A DNA stretch of 64,000 nucleotides, taken from positions 13,487,076-13,551,075 of the forward strand of contig JABAKD010000030.1 in the NCBI GenBank assembly GCA_012845835.1, in the 5' to 3' direction. Every line of letters starts with the position of its first letter. Within the stretch, counting starts at the first letter, position 1. A model generated the notes under the pieces. That model searched no databases. It saw nothing but the letters and a program-made list of their open reading frames with translations, and had not been told where the DNA came from. Position numbers and translations under genes: made by a program. The stretch comes from Undaria pinnatifida (Eukaryota; Sar; Phaeophyceae; Laminariales; Alariaceae). This document shows positions 34,991 through 46,415 of this stretch, piece after piece.

Positions 34991-35442
34991 GGTGCGGCAA
35001 TTTGGACTGGTTAGTATCACAGGCGGTGGGCTAAAATGCTAATGCACCCACCAGATATCGCTCGGCACTCGGCATCCATCTGCTGGCTACGTATGTACTG
35101 CTGTAAGTGAGTTACAAAATACCAGGTACGCCTCATGACACCGACAAATCATCCCTCTCTAATAATACAAATATACTACTCTTCCGATTCTTGTTCGTGA
35201 TGGCCGATCGGTCATGATATCATACGTTGATACCAAACGTCCTCATGACGTCCGCCACTATTTATCATTAATTAGTATCATTACGGTTCTGCATGTGTCG
35301 GAGGCCAAAGTATAAAAAAGAGCCAGCACAGCAGCAGGTCACTTGGTTGCGCATTCTTCTTCGTTCGGGAGAACTGTTCGCACGCAAAAACAAGCAGGGG
35401 CAGCAGCGAGTCGTATCGTTCGGGGTACTTCTGTATATTATA

Positions 35443-35520
35443 AAAATTAAAATACACTCCAGCTGTGAGATCGTTTTTTTTGTCGAAACTCATCTTCGCA
35501 AGCTGTGTGTGATACTCCGT
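35443..35520 (-). repeat. Family A, ~75-bp copy
   Basis: Shared terminus only (AATACACTCCAGCTGTGAGA on plus, ending GTGTGTGATACTCCG). Confidence 0.85.
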
Positions 35521-36767
35521 ACGTATTCCGTACGTATGTATATACGTATACAACCTCGGATATGGTTTCAGCCGCACCCAACAGGTACACCAAAACCCCC
35601 AAAACCACAAAAACGCCCTTTCCTATATTCTCAAGTCTCCAGCTCAGAATAGGAGCGAAGCGAACCCCTTCACCGAGGAGGTGATGCGAGTCAACGGTTA
35701 AAGATCGGGTCGTCACTAATGAACATAATAAAATCAGACCACCACCAATCACCACCACCGTGCACCATCAACCACCACCATCACCGCTATCCAGCTGCCG
35801 CTAACCATCACCACCACTCACTACGACCACCGACCACAATTAGGTGAAAAATTGCACTATATAATAATCACTCGCACTAAATCCAGTGCAGTGCTGCAGT
35901 AGCCCACCTATCAACACACATATCATATGCGACATCATACACCACCAGTTATAATCGCGCGTCGCGACTTACCATCGATATCACAGCCCAGGTGCGTGAG
36001 ATATTGAATACATCGCGGCATCGTCATTCCACAGGTATTTCATCACTAATCAAACAAAGGGTTTATAGAGAAACGCCTCCGCTGAAACCGCGAAAAGAAC
36101 TACAGGCCCAACGCTCACAAGCCTTGAAATACGGTCTCTTAAAAAACTCCGCCCCACCCATAGCAGCAGTACCTGCAGACTTTTTGTCCCTATGCCTGGT
36201 ATATGATACCTGGTGTGAGCTATGCTACGGTCTACGGCAAGAAAATTATCGCCGTCAAACCCATACGAGTACGACGTAGTACTAAAAACATATAATTTAG
36301 ATGTTATATAGTACCATTGTTAACATTAATAGTACTACTTGTATGTAAATTGTACCACACATCATGTGAAAACGCATACCTGGTACCTGGTACTAGGCAA
36401 CGTCACCAACCGACAAACAGAAACAATCGTAGCCCTGGTACACATTCAACTCCGCAGGGCAACTTCAACTCGCAAATTTCCAGCAGCAACAAACGCAGTA
36501 TAGCATCCGCGGCAGCAGTACTCTTGCGTCTACCACGCCCTACCCGCCGCCCCCACCATCACCCCTATCCTCAACCTCAACAGAGAAAACAAAAACGCAC
36601 CACACGTATGTATGTAGATATATAACACGACGGGATGCGTGCGAAATTCACCCTTTTTCGTGACCGCGGGCTACATTTCAGAGAAAACGAGCTCATGTGG
36701 GAACATCGCCATCCTCGATACGTACGTCTGTCTCCGACACAAAAAAGCGCCACGGTATCTTCCCGCT
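35521..36767. other. Intergenic DNA downstream of the ubiquitin-like gene
   Basis: CCA/ACC triplet-rich (35735-35840) and A/C-rich on plus, i.e. T/G-rich on the sense strand of the gene to the right, consistent with a 3' flank. Two overlapping TACCTGGTA motifs lie at about 36378-36394. No gene supported. Confidence 0.35.
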
Positions 36768-37604
36768 CTAACTCCAATCCACCACCGGAACAACATCTCT
36801 CTGGCGGTTGAAAAGGTCCAGACTCCCCGCCGTTTCATCATCCCGCAAAACTCTGCCACCCAAGGTCAAGCTTACCCGGTCCAACGGCAGCACTCCGGAC
36901 CGCGGCTGCCGTGCAATCTCCCGGCGGAGCTCCGCCACAGTACTCCCCTCCCTCAAATCCGTTCTCACAAAAAACCCAGAGGCTCCCTCCGGTACATACA
37001 GCTGAAATCTCCAAGAAGCGGGAATGCGCGCGCGTTTCTCCGAAACGCCATCCAGGGGGAGTACAACTTCCAGCCCGGGGGGTACGCTCTGCCACGGGTG
37101 CACGCGCTGCCACTCATACGAGGGCACAAACTCTTCCCTTGCAACGGTGTCAAGCTGTGTGTTCGCTTTGGGCGACAGCTTTGACCAGTCCACGACCGCA
37201 ACGAGCTCCCTCTGACGATTGAACAGGTCCAACCCGCCCACCGTCTCATCATCCCGAAGAACATTTCCATCAAGCGTTAAGGTCGCGCGGTCCAACGGCA
37301 GCACTCCAAACCGCGGCTGTTGCGCAACCTCCCGGCGGAGCTCCCCCACCGTGCTATGTTCCCTCAAATCTGTCCTCACGAAAAACCCGGGATGTTCGCT
37401 CCCCTCCCCCCCCCCCGGTACATACAGCTGAAGTCTCCAGAAAGGAGGGATGCGCGCGCGGGTCTCCGAAAAGCCATCCAGGGGCAGTACAACTTCCAGC
37501 CCCGGGGGTACGCTCTGCCACGGGTAGACGCGTTGCCACTGATACGACGGTAAAAAATCGTCTCGCGCAACGACCGCAAGGTCTGTAGTTGATACGGGCG
37601 ACAT
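36768..37604 (-). CDS. Protein of two tandem ubiquitin-like units
   Basis: From ATG at 37604 to TAG at 36768, 278 residues. It consists almost wholly of two copies of one ~138-residue unit (residues 2-143 and 144-278) about 75% alike by eye. Each unit has FxPSYxWQRVxPWQSVPPGL, EVVLPLDG and RARIP, then a ubiquitin-like fold: a first strand (WRLQLYVP), a second strand (GFFVRTDLRE), a helix (TVGELRREVAQQ) and a closing LTLDGNVLRDDETVGGLDLF. That last motif aligns with the LIFAGKQLEDGRTL region of ubiquitin. No C-terminal Gly-Gly is present, so it is not a conjugated modifier; a binding or scaffold role is an inference. The frame is open 20 codons further up to a GTG at 37664, so an upstream exon joining at CCTTCCAG|G (near 37665) is possible. 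The name of the front half of the unit is unknown to me. Confidence 0.7.
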   Translation of the reverse strand: MSPVSTTDLAVVARDDFLPSYQWQRVYPWQSVPPGLEVVLPLDGFSETRARIPPFWRLQLYVPGGGEGSEHPGFFVRTDLREHSTVGELRREVAQQPRFGVLPLDRATLTLDGNVLRDDETVGGLDLFNRQRELVAVVDWSKLSPKANTQLDTVAREEFVPSYEWQRVHPWQSVPPGLEVVLPLDGVSEKRARIPASWRFQLYVPEGASGFFVRTDLREGSTVAELRREIARQPRSGVLPLDRVSLTLGGRVLRDDETAGSLDLFNRQRDVVPVVDWS

Positions 37605-38640
37605 GAGGGTAGGGGTGTTGGCGCCTTTTCCGGGCTCTGCCCGCGCAACGACGGCCGCTGACACCCTGGAAGGCGGTAGCCGGTTTCACACGCAAAGGGG
37701 GGAGGGGGTGTGCATAAGAGGGGTGCGCGGTCGGCACAAGGCGATGGTTGCGAAAAAAGAGCGCGTCAGGGCTGTTACTACAGCCGGGAGCAGCTGAGGC
37801 AATAATATTACTCCACAGCTGATTGTTGCGTAAACTCAGTAGCAGGCAGCGTGAACATGCTGAGAAGCGGGCGTGGGGGCGCTATGCACTCGTACGTACC
37901 AGGTGTACATGCACATGTAGTTTGTAGGGGTTGGCCCGCTAGAATGTTGCTAAAAAGACACGCCCGAAGACACGCCCAGACAAGGTGCGCATTGCCCTGC
38001 AAGAGCGCGTACGCTGCCCGTCCCCGCTCTCCACACGCCCCTGCCCAGCATCAATACACTTGGAAAACCCCCCAACACGCTTTTCATGGACAAGGTGGTC
38101 GCAGGTGGTGTTTATCTCTGGCCCAATCGCATTTCCGCGATAGAATATAGATTGAACGATGTTAGAGGTGTTGCCGGAAACAGGAAAAGTAGGTTCAAAC
38201 ATGCGAACGGCGATGGCGCCGGTACGATGCTGCTGCAGCAGGGGCGTGGAGTTTGTAAAGACCCACAACAACAGCGCCCCCGGGGGTGTGATCTACTCAC
38301 CAACTAATTGGTGCGGCCTCAGCAGCACAAAACAAGAATCAATGAACACTCCGTTGGCGAGTCAGCCAAGGTTCGGGGCTGCAATTTCTGACATCCTGGT
38401 AATGTGAATGTGAATGTGAATGTGAGTGTTGTGAATGTGAATGTGAACGTGAACGTTGTCAATGTAACGGCTGAGCTCAAGTCCGGAACTAGAGGTTTCT
38501 AGTCCTAAAGTCTGGTCATTTCACGAGTATACTTGCAGGACAAGCGCACAGGCTTGTTGGTCGCAATGCGCCAACGAACGTCTTCGAAATCATGTTTCGG
38601 GTGATGATGGATGATGATGGATGATGATGTCTCACGCTAG
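37605..38640. other. 5' flank of the ubiquitin-like gene
   Basis: 37939-38271 (-) has an open frame of moderately protein-like composition, but no splice partner was found. At 38402-38460 is a (GTGAAT)n-type hexamer array. Otherwise nothing. Confidence 0.3.
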
Positions 38641-38930
38641 GAGCTCAGAAAATTCTTGGAATATGCTGCACCCCAAGCACGGGATGGCTCTGACCCCTGC
38701 TTTCAGAACTGCGACGCGTGCTATGGTATGGTATAGGTATACCCCTTTTGGGCTAAAGTACATTCTGGATGACCGGGCCCACTCCTTAACCCTCCCTAGC
38801 CCCAAATGGTCTAAATGTCAGGCTTGTTCTGGGACATGACTGTTTTGCGCACCTCGGCCGTGGGTTTGTTCATCGGATTGCCCTTTCAGTGTACTCAAAG
38901 GAAGGTTTGTGGTGAGGTATATCATGTATA
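38640..38930 (+). repeat. Family R dispersed repeat, diverged
   Basis: GGTATACCCCTTTTGGGCTA, then GACCGGGCCCACTCCTTAAC, then TGGGTTTGTTCATCGGATTG. The same order is seen at 63640-63790, and in part at 23315-23400. Confidence 0.6.
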
Positions 38931-39109
38931 CCATGTACATCATGTCTATAATGTAGATGATGTGTACCTATCGATTGAAACATCCTATCTTTCGATCCAT
39001 GTACAATAACAAATTATGAAGCTTTTAACACGTTGTTTACTACACCCAAGAACTGGGTTGCATACGACATGTACCATCAAACCTTCTAGAAAAATAAACA
39101 TTACCAGGC

Positions 39110-40445
39110 GGGTGATATAAAGGGGTGTCTTCTTGCTGCAACCGCCATATTCGTCCCCTTCAAGGGTTTATAGTTTCCGCGCACATATTGAAATGCTCGC
39201 CCCCCCGCCCCCGCCCCCCCCGATCCCTCTTGTTTAAACGCACCACCTGAAATCAAAATCTGCCAGAGTAGTGAACACTACCAGCCAGCTGATATCATCT
39301 CATTATCCATCTAGCCATCCATGCCGTAGCTCCAACTCATCTCCGCCCGCCCCCCCCCCCCCCTCCCCTTTGTTCCCCGCCCAGTTCGTTCAAACGCCCC
39401 ACTTACAATCGAAATCGGCCAGAGTAATAAACACTTCTAAGCAATTGATACCACGTCATTATCTTTCTAGCCATCCATGACGTAGCTTTCATTCATCCCC
39501 CCTCCCCCCCTCCAACGCCCCCTCCTTCCCAACACCCCGCACGATCGCCTAGACCCAGCACCGCGCGTATAGCAAGCCCCTACATGTATGATTAATACGC
39601 GCGATCGGAGGATCACACACAATGTTGCGAACATCAGTGTCGATCAAATCCTTGATTTTAATATTATATGTGACCTCAACCTCTTGAAAACCCTTCCCCC
39701 CCCCCCCCCCCACCGCCTTTTTTTTCTTTTTTTCTTCTTTTTTTTCTTCCCTCGCTTCCTTTTGCTTAAACGCCCCACCTACTATCGAAATCCGCCAGAG
39801 TAATAAACACTTCCACGCCCTGGATATCGCCTCGTTATCGTTTCAGAGCCGTCCATGCCGCTGCTGCAATTCCCACCCACCCCCGTCCCCAACGCCCTCT
39901 CCTTCCCCACCACCCGCACCATCGCCTAGACCTAGCACCCCGCGTATAGCAAACCCCTACATCTATGCGACCTAAAGCCCTCCCCCCCGCCCCCGCCCCC
40001 CCCCCGGCACATTCCCCCCCCCTCCTCTACAAAAAATATTTATAGTTTCGACGCACAAATTGACCTGCCCCACCCGTCCCCTCCCCCCCCCTCCCCCCCC
40101 TCCCGCCCCCCTTTTGATCAAAACCAGGCCCCCACGTCCTTAAAAACTCCGCCCTCCCCTCACCGGATATTCGACTTGCAGGATTCACTTGATAAACTGA
40201 TGCATTTCCTTTCAAAGCTGTCAGATTTTGTCCCCCTCAGAAACGGGTTTTATAGTTTCCGCGCACAGACTGCCTAACATCACCCTGTTGACCCTGATAG
40301 CTACACTGTAGTTGCAAGGGGAGTCGCCGACCTATATCCCTAATGAAGACACACAATTACGCGCGATCGGAGTATCACACACAGCTTGCAAAGATGAGTT
40401 TCGACAAAATCTGCGATCTCACAGCTGGAGTGTATTATAATTTTT
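39110..40445 (+). repeat. Family A, long poly-C-bearing copy (~1.34 kb)
   Basis: Begins ATATAAAGGGGTGT as at 26708. Three copies of the inner block (AGAGTAATAAACACTTC, GATATCACGTCATTATC-like, CATCCATGCCGTAGC) are separated by C runs, then come the shared 3' part and the terminus CTCACAGCTGGAGTGTATT. With 26708-28025 it defines the full length of the family. No coding frame. Confidence 0.8.
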
Positions 40446-41044
40446 ATAATATCATGTATACATCTCCACCTCAACTGGCGAAGAGTCTCAGAAAGCAAAC
40501 GGTGCACCTCCAACGCAGCATGTGCCTGTCCTGCACTCGTGTTGTCGGACACAAAAGTACCTTGAATCGGTGTAACATAAACTTAGCAGCGGTAAAACGA
40601 GTATTAATGATGACCATATTTTACCAATCGTTTATTGTCGGTAAAGCACGCAGTGCTACTAAGCCCGTACTATAAAAATAGTTCTCTGCAGCTTACACCG
40701 GCCATAAATTAATCATTTTATATACCCTGCACCAGCCTTAGTCTGCCTTCACGAAGTTCGTATTATCAATACCAGATTTCTACGCCTTACACCTGCCTCT
40801 ATACATGTTGTACTATACTGCTAAGAGTTTTACACCTGCCTTTGTGAGCACGTGGCGAACGCAGAGAGTTGTTCGCCTAAATAAGCCGACTTTACGTCGA
40901 CGGTCGCAATTTTGTTTCGTTTTTGTTCCATTTTGGTTGTGTATCGTGGATTACTGACTACCTATTTCTAACACTCCGTCGTATCGTGCCTAATAAAATC
41001 AATTTCAATATTGGAGCGCAAATCTACTGCACAGATATTACAAG
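40446..41044. other. Intergenic DNA, no gene seen
   Basis: ATTGGAGCGCAAATCTACT at about 41011 recurs at about 41312 on the other side of the next repeat copy, so that copy may sit inside a duplicated segment. Nothing else. Confidence 0.4.
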
Positions 41045-41275
41045 AAGAAAAAATACACTCCTCTCCAGCTGTGAGATCGAAGATTTCGTCGAAACTCATA
41101 TTTGTAAGCTGTGTGTAATACTCCGATCGCGCGTATTACTGCGTGTGTGTCCTCATGAATGATACAGGTCGGCGACTCCCCCTGGAACTACAACGTAGCT
41201 TGTACCAGGGTCAACAGGGTGATGTTAACCAATCTGTGCGTGGAAACTATAAAATCTGTTTCTGAGGGCTATTAT
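41045..41275 (-). repeat. Family A, ~230-bp copy
   Basis: Shared terminus (AATACACTCCTCTCCAGCTG on plus) through GGTCGGCGACTCCCCCTGGA, GGTCAACAGGGTGATG and AACTATAAAATCTGTTTCTG, then stops. ATTGGAGCGCAAATCTACT flanks it on both sides. Confidence 0.9.
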
Positions 41276-41407
41276 GTTCACGCTTTCATGCATGTACTCT
41301 CAAACTTTTTAATTGGAGCGCAAATCTACTATGATAGCAGACATTACATTAACCCTTCAGAAATCCACTCCAACTTTTGAATCAGAGCGCAAATGTGCTA
41401 CCTGGCA

Positions 41408-41610
41408 CAGTAGGAGTCCCCCCCTAAGGCGGTATCCCTATATAAGGCGGTATCCCGATACAAGGCGGTCAAAAACGCTTGGCGCGACCATTTAAAAGGG
41501 AATTGTTGCACTCAAAACCTGGAGTGAATAAGGCAGCGTCCCTCGATAAGGCGGTCACATTGCTCTGGCCTACTATACCACCGCCATACCGAGGGACCCC
41601 TATCATACTG
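41408..41610. mobile_element. Small DNA transposon (mariner/pogo-like MITE), ~203 bp
   Basis: The left end CAGTAGGAGTCCCCCC..TAAGGCGGTATCCC mirrors the right end, which read on minus is CAGTATGATAGGGGTCCCTC..TATGGCGGT. The motif AAGGCGGTATCCC/AAGGCGGTC is repeated several times inside (41426, 41444, 41462 and about 41549). CAGT.. ends with a CTCGATAAGGCGGTC-type interior resemble pogo-like elements. CA lies on both sides. No transposase. Confidence 0.5.
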
Positions 41611-41670
41611 CAATGCATACTGTAATGCGTACTGTAATGCATACTGTGATGCATACTGTAATGCATACTG
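41602..41670 (+). repeat. 12-bp tandem array
   Basis: ATGCATACTGTA is repeated five to six times with single-base changes, starting at the right end of the small transposon. Confidence 0.85.
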
Positions 41671-42390
41671 CTACTGTAGCTACTGCTGTACTGGGATGCT
41701 CACCCTTTGGGCACTTCAAAAAAATAACACTTGAAAAAAGGGAACACTAAAAAAGCGTTTTTAGTGCCTACACAAAGCAACGCGGCCTCCAAGGATAGGA
41801 GATGCTGCTACGATATTAGTTCCACGATTTTCAACGCAAGGACTTGTGCGTAACGCGCGCAGCATTATACAGCTCGCACTGGTGTGCTGTGACACAAGAT
41901 ATACGATAAGACCGCAAGTTTAGTTTTCGTTGAGCTTTCATCGCTGTAATATACCAGGTACCAGATACTTGAGATTCAAAAGGGTCGCAAACACAAGCAG
42001 TACCACAACCTACCGGTCTAACAGGTAGAGGAGATGATATCTGGTACCGGTATATACAAGTCAGATATCAGGAGCAGAGTACGAGTATACCTGGTAACAG
42101 ATGAGCGGAATCAAGGCGTACACCTGACAACACGTGCATCATAGGAGGGCTCGGCGAGCCGAAAGCATACAGCGCCTCGCACATAGATAACAGGCAGTCC
42201 GGCTGCGGGTGGATGCCCACTGCGCGGATGGAATTATACACAGCCAGTGCACAGCTCAGCGCCAGGACGAAAAGTCGGTATGTGTACCAAAGTTACGTAT
42301 CGATATATCATACGCCCATCAAGAACGAAGACGTCGCAAAATATATACTCGTATTCATATGTATCATATTGCAACGACAACCAGTGATAA
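41671..42390. other. Intergenic DNA, no gene seen
   Basis: TACCAGGTA or TACCTGGTA motifs near 41951 and 42087; otherwise nothing. Confidence 0.35.
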
Positions 42391-42396
42391 GTGATG

Positions 42397-42657
42397 GAGA
42401 TGGTCTCCGAAAACAGCAGTGCCGATCAAGTCTTGAAAAAGATCGCCCGCCAAAAGCCAACTTTGATCCTTTCGGCATTATTCCTGGCAGAAAGGAATGA
42501 AAGCGACAAATCTCAAATAAATCTCAATCTCAATCTCAATCTCAATCCTGATCTCGTCAAACTTGAAGCGGTTGTGATGTTATCTGAGGGTAACGCGACC
42601 GAGGGTCACATGAAATCACATGAAGGCATTGTATTGCCGTGCAAACTCTATCAGTAG
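42397..42657 (+). CDS. Possible small coding stretch, unrecognised
   Basis: Open frame of 86 codons from ATG: MVSENSSADQVLKKIARQKP, then TLILSALFLAERNESDKSQ, an (Asn-Leu)n run from AATCTC repeats, then a C-terminal KLEAVVMLSEGNATEGHMKS. Composition is protein-like at the start, but no domain was recognised and no splice sites support it. The hexamer array (42514-42547) inside it argues for non-coding DNA. Confidence 0.2.
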   Translation, partial: EMVSENSSADQVLKKIARQKPTLILSALFLAERNESDKSQINLNLNLNLNPDLVKLEAVVMLSEGNATEGHMKSHEGIVLPCKLYQ

Positions 42658-42891
42658 AGTATATTTAAGGTTTGATTTGCCTGTGTAAAACCCGCACCAT
42701 AATCACTAACCCATAGTCAGCGCTGACTATGATAGTCTACATTTAATAGCGTGGTTCTGGCGCATGTTCAACAGACTCATGGTACATTATACTTTCCGAC
42801 ACAAGCTCCAAGTACATTGCAGCCGAAATGAAGCATTGCAGTTCTAAACATGTCCGTTGGTACTCTCGCCTCACGCCCCACGATGGACAGC

Positions 42892-42931
42892 CGTCAAGGA
42901 CAGCCGTCAAGGACAGCCGTCAATGATGTTC
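42892..42931 (+). repeat. 13-bp tandem repeat
   Basis: GACAGCCGTCAAG three times in a row (last unit ends T). Confidence 0.95.
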
Positions 42932-42959
42932 TAACGCTAAAACTAGTGCAAAAAGACGT

Positions 42960-43260
42960 CGGTTGACGGCATTCTTGCCCCTTACAAGGCACTTAACAAT
43001 ATCAAAACTAGAATATCAAGGCTGAATAGGTCTCGGGCGGGAAAAACTAGATGGTCAACCGACATGTTTGCCACATTTGAAGGTTTCCACCATCAAGTGT
43101 TACACGGTGAGGCGATATGTAGGCGGAGAGTAAGCAGGGTTGAGATTGAGATTGAGATTGAATCACCCAATCTCGATCAATTTCCATCACCCGCGTGTTC
43201 ATTGACCTTGGCATTGCATGGCCAAAATACCTTGCTGTATTTACAAAGTATATATTTGTC
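42960..43260 (+). other. Coding-like stretch, unrecognised
   Basis: One frame reads KKTSVDGILAPYKALNNIKT, then RISRLNRSRAGKTRWSTDM and on through an (IE)n run (GAGATT repeats at 43140-43160). The character is that of a basic protein fragment. The GAGATT array mirrors the AATCTC array at 42514, so the two stretches may be arms of one decayed repeat. Confidence 0.2.
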
Positions 43261-43635
43261 TCTCGTGATTTGCGACCACAGAGCTCGTCTCTCTTGTTGT
43301 TGTTGTTGTTGTTCTCACATTAACTCGCATAATCAAGTCCGTGGTCACAGGACAGGCTCCAGTCACTCTGGAGCTGAGGAATACCCCAGGGAAAAACACA
43401 CACAACCCAAGGTGGTACACGCATATATCACAGCTGACGCAATTCATGCCTCCACCAGAAACATATAAAAGTGAAATCGGGAGTCAGTCTACGATGTGCC
43501 AGGTCGGTGCATACGTCTCACTACTCACGCCTGGAGAAACCAAATATTCCGATTGCCACCCAAGGAAGACTACCACGTATATATTACACGTACTATCTAT
43601 CACTACGCATACGCACGACAGGCATAAGTCAATTG

Positions 43636-43826
43636 GAGAAAAAGAAACAAAGAAAAGAAGACAAAGGAAAGGAAAGAAAAGAGAAGAAAAAAACGAAACA
43701 AGACGAAAAAGGCAAGCAAAGAGAAGAAAAAGACAAGGAAAGCAAGAAAAGACAAGACAGGAAAGCAAGGAAAGAAGAAGAGAAAAAAAGAAAAAGAGAA
43801 ATAGAAAAAGAAAAGAAAGAAAAATG
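43636..43826 (+). repeat. Polypurine tract (~190 bp)
   Basis: Almost only A and G on the plus strand with very few C/T interruptions (GAAAAG, GGAAAG and AAGAAG units). Open frames through it (Lys/Glu/Arg on plus, Phe/Leu/Ser on minus) are compositional. Confidence 0.9.
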
Positions 43827-44144
43827 TCATACTAGCAGACCCTAGGAACTGGCTAAGGATGGCATTGGACTAACAGAGGGTATCACGTCCATCATCAATG
43901 GCACCTGGGAGATAACGCAACATGGCGAAGAAGTCAGGGCGGTCTTATGCTATCTTGTGATGGCCATTAGAAAGCCCACAACTTTCAATACGATAGAAGA
44001 CACCGACACGGACACTGGTTGTGCTGGATATAGATGGGCGGAAATATGAAAGATCAGTGTAATGTGAAGACCACGCACTCGCGGAAACCCATCTCGTTTA
44101 CGCAGTTGTCGACGGTTAGTTAACATCTGACTCGCAAAGGGAGG

Positions 44145-44255
44145 ATTGTAAACCAATCAAATGAACTATGGTGTTTCTGGCTTCTAATCACCACGAGGAT
44201 TGTGAACCAATCAAACGAACGACGATGGTGTTTCTGGCTTCCAATCACCATCGTG
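44145..44255 (+). repeat. ~55-bp tandem duplication
   Basis: AACCAATCAAATGAAC, then ATGGTGTTTCTGGCTTCTAA, then TCACCACGAGGATTGT, repeated once with a few changes. Confidence 0.85.
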
Positions 44256-45040
44256 CAGAACGGTAAAAAGCCTGACAAGTGTCCGCGGTGCCGCGTCTCC
44301 ACGTGTCTGATTGACCCATCGCAAAAAAGCTGCAGTGATTATCCCGGAGCAACCAAATAACGAAACAAGCCGTAGATTAGACCATGATACTGCTGCTACG
44401 ACTATAGTACCGGAAACAACGTAAGATAAAGAAAGGGTCATACATTGACTACAGGAATATATAAGAAATCCGGGAGAAGTTATACAGAAATATAGTGTAG
44501 AAGTCACCCTCTCCCAAATAAGAAACCCAGCCGGGGGGTCGGAAATTATGTTTCTCACTGGTGCCCTGTACTCTTGTAGTTGTTGCGCTGCCACAGCAGC
44601 AGTACGTAACGAAAGTGAAGCTGCGAACGCGCGGCACGTACCTATGCGACCCAACGGCCAAGCCATTCATGGGAAGCTCTCCCTGCTCCCCCTCGAAGCA
44701 GAACGGCCCTGACCTCGTACTCGGCGTTTTAAGTTTGCTGTTGGTAACTTTGGGACCTCCGGTGGTGCCGTCGGTAGCTTTGGTGGTGTCGGCGGTGCTA
44801 TCTACCCAGACACACACCTGCAGAGAATGATCGATTACAGCAGCAGCAGCATATAGTCGATTTGTCAAATACCTGGTATAGACTTACTTAGATATTTTTG
44901 CTGAAAGTATTCGATTGGCACCTCCCTGGCATCTCCGGGGGTCTCAATTTGACACTGCCTCCGTGCATTACTTGCGGAACGGTCCAGCTTTTCTTTGGTG
45001 TCTATCTCGGCCTTTATTATTTTTGATTCTGCTCGTTTTG
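44256..45040. other. Intergenic DNA, no gene supported
   Basis: The two long minus-strand frames (44211-44666, 44449-44868) overlap each other in different frames and show no domain or splice logic. CATTACTTGCGGAACGGTCC occurs at about 44966 and again at about 45186. Confidence 0.35.
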
Positions 45041-46415
45041 TCAGTTGTTTCTTGACTTTTCAGCTGCTTCCTGCAAAATTGGTTTTTCTGCCAACAACAC
45101 GATTTTGAACTTTTTCGCGATTTTTTCTTCCTTTTTGTCTAGTAAGTTGAACTTCCTACCATTTGCCGCTAATTTTCCGCCTGTGCATTACTTGCGGAAC
45201 GGTCCAGCTTTTAGCTTTTCTTTGATTCCCACCATTTGTTTTGTACTTGACGAAGTTTCATCCGCTGAGATCTGGGCTTGGCTCATCAGCTCCGCGCCGC
45301 CCAGCACCCCACCGTGCTATAGCTCACAGCAACGCAGCGCCGTGCAGTGTCTTGCGATGCCCTGCAGCTTTAGCTCAGCAGAGCGCAGCGCTGTGCTTTG
45401 CCGTGCTTTGCCATGCTGCGTGCTTTGCTATACTTTTTTATTAGTTCGTACATGGCAGTAATATTCGAAGTATCATACCACGTACCGGTACTAATAATAC
45501 TACACCAGGTTTGTTCATTTGACGTTGTTATTGGATCACAAACAATGCACCCCCAGCTCAGTTCAGCTCGGCTATATATAGCTCGGCAGCGCAGCGCAGC
45601 GCAGTGCGGTGCCGTGCCTTGCTCTTCGTTTTGCGGTGCTGTGTCGTGCGGCGCTGTGCGTTCTTTTGAACATGCAGCAGCAGTTACTAGTAGTAGTTGT
45701 AATACCAGGTATGATACAGATACCAGGTTTATGTACGTGTTTTGTGTACTCGTCTTTTTGCTTTCTTCAGTTGATTGTCCTCTCTCGGTCCCCATGCCCC
45801 CCCCCCCCCCCGCAAATATCGCACGTACTGCCGTTCAGAACATGGCATCAACAAGCACACAGCACAGCGCAGGGCAATTAGCTCTGCACAAGCACACCTC
45901 TTGGCATTATGATAATTCGCTATTCGCACCAAACAATCACGGGCCTCTTCTTCCTGTCCCATTTATTAACGTGTTTCAGTTAGTTGCATTCTTCCTTGCG
46001 CGAGCGTAGCGGGCGGCGTCAGCAGCCTTGCGGAGCAGAGCCCTGTGCTTTCTTTAGAACCAAACAGAGTACCACCAGGTATTGGGCCAAGTACCAGGTA
46101 CCATGTACCGTTGGTACGTGTGTGTACTCGGCTTTTTGCTTTTTCGTCGTTGATTTTGTTCTCCATCTCGGTCCTCTTCGCGATTTTTTCTTCGCAAATT
46201 ACACCCGTTCTGCTGCCGATCAGAACGTGACTTCGCCAACATACAGCACAGCACAGACAGGGCAATCAGCTCCGCACAAGTAGCTCTTGGCGGTATCAAA
46301 TCGCTAGTTGACTAAATCATGGGCCTCTTCTTTCTGCCCCCTTTACATTATTATTAGTTGAAATCTTCCTTGCGCGAGCGTAGCTCACGCCGCCCGTGGA
46401 GCGGAGCCCTTGTAT
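45041..46415 (+). repeat. Degenerate ~380-bp tandem repeat region
   Basis: The clearest pair is 45735-46010 and 46121-46384: GTGTACTCG, CTTTTTGCTTT, TCTCGGTCC, TCGCAAAT, a GTTCAGAACATGG-type block, AGCACAGC, GGGCAATTAGCTC, GGGCCTCTTCTT and CTTCCTTGCGCGAGCGTAG. Parts recur at 45100-45460. CTTTGC/GTGCTTTG/GCAGCGCA stretches separate the units. No coding support. Confidence 0.65.

Noticed and set aside
43341-43845. Lys/Arg/Glu-rich frames of 120-160 codons
   Set aside because: They are the translation of a polypurine tract.
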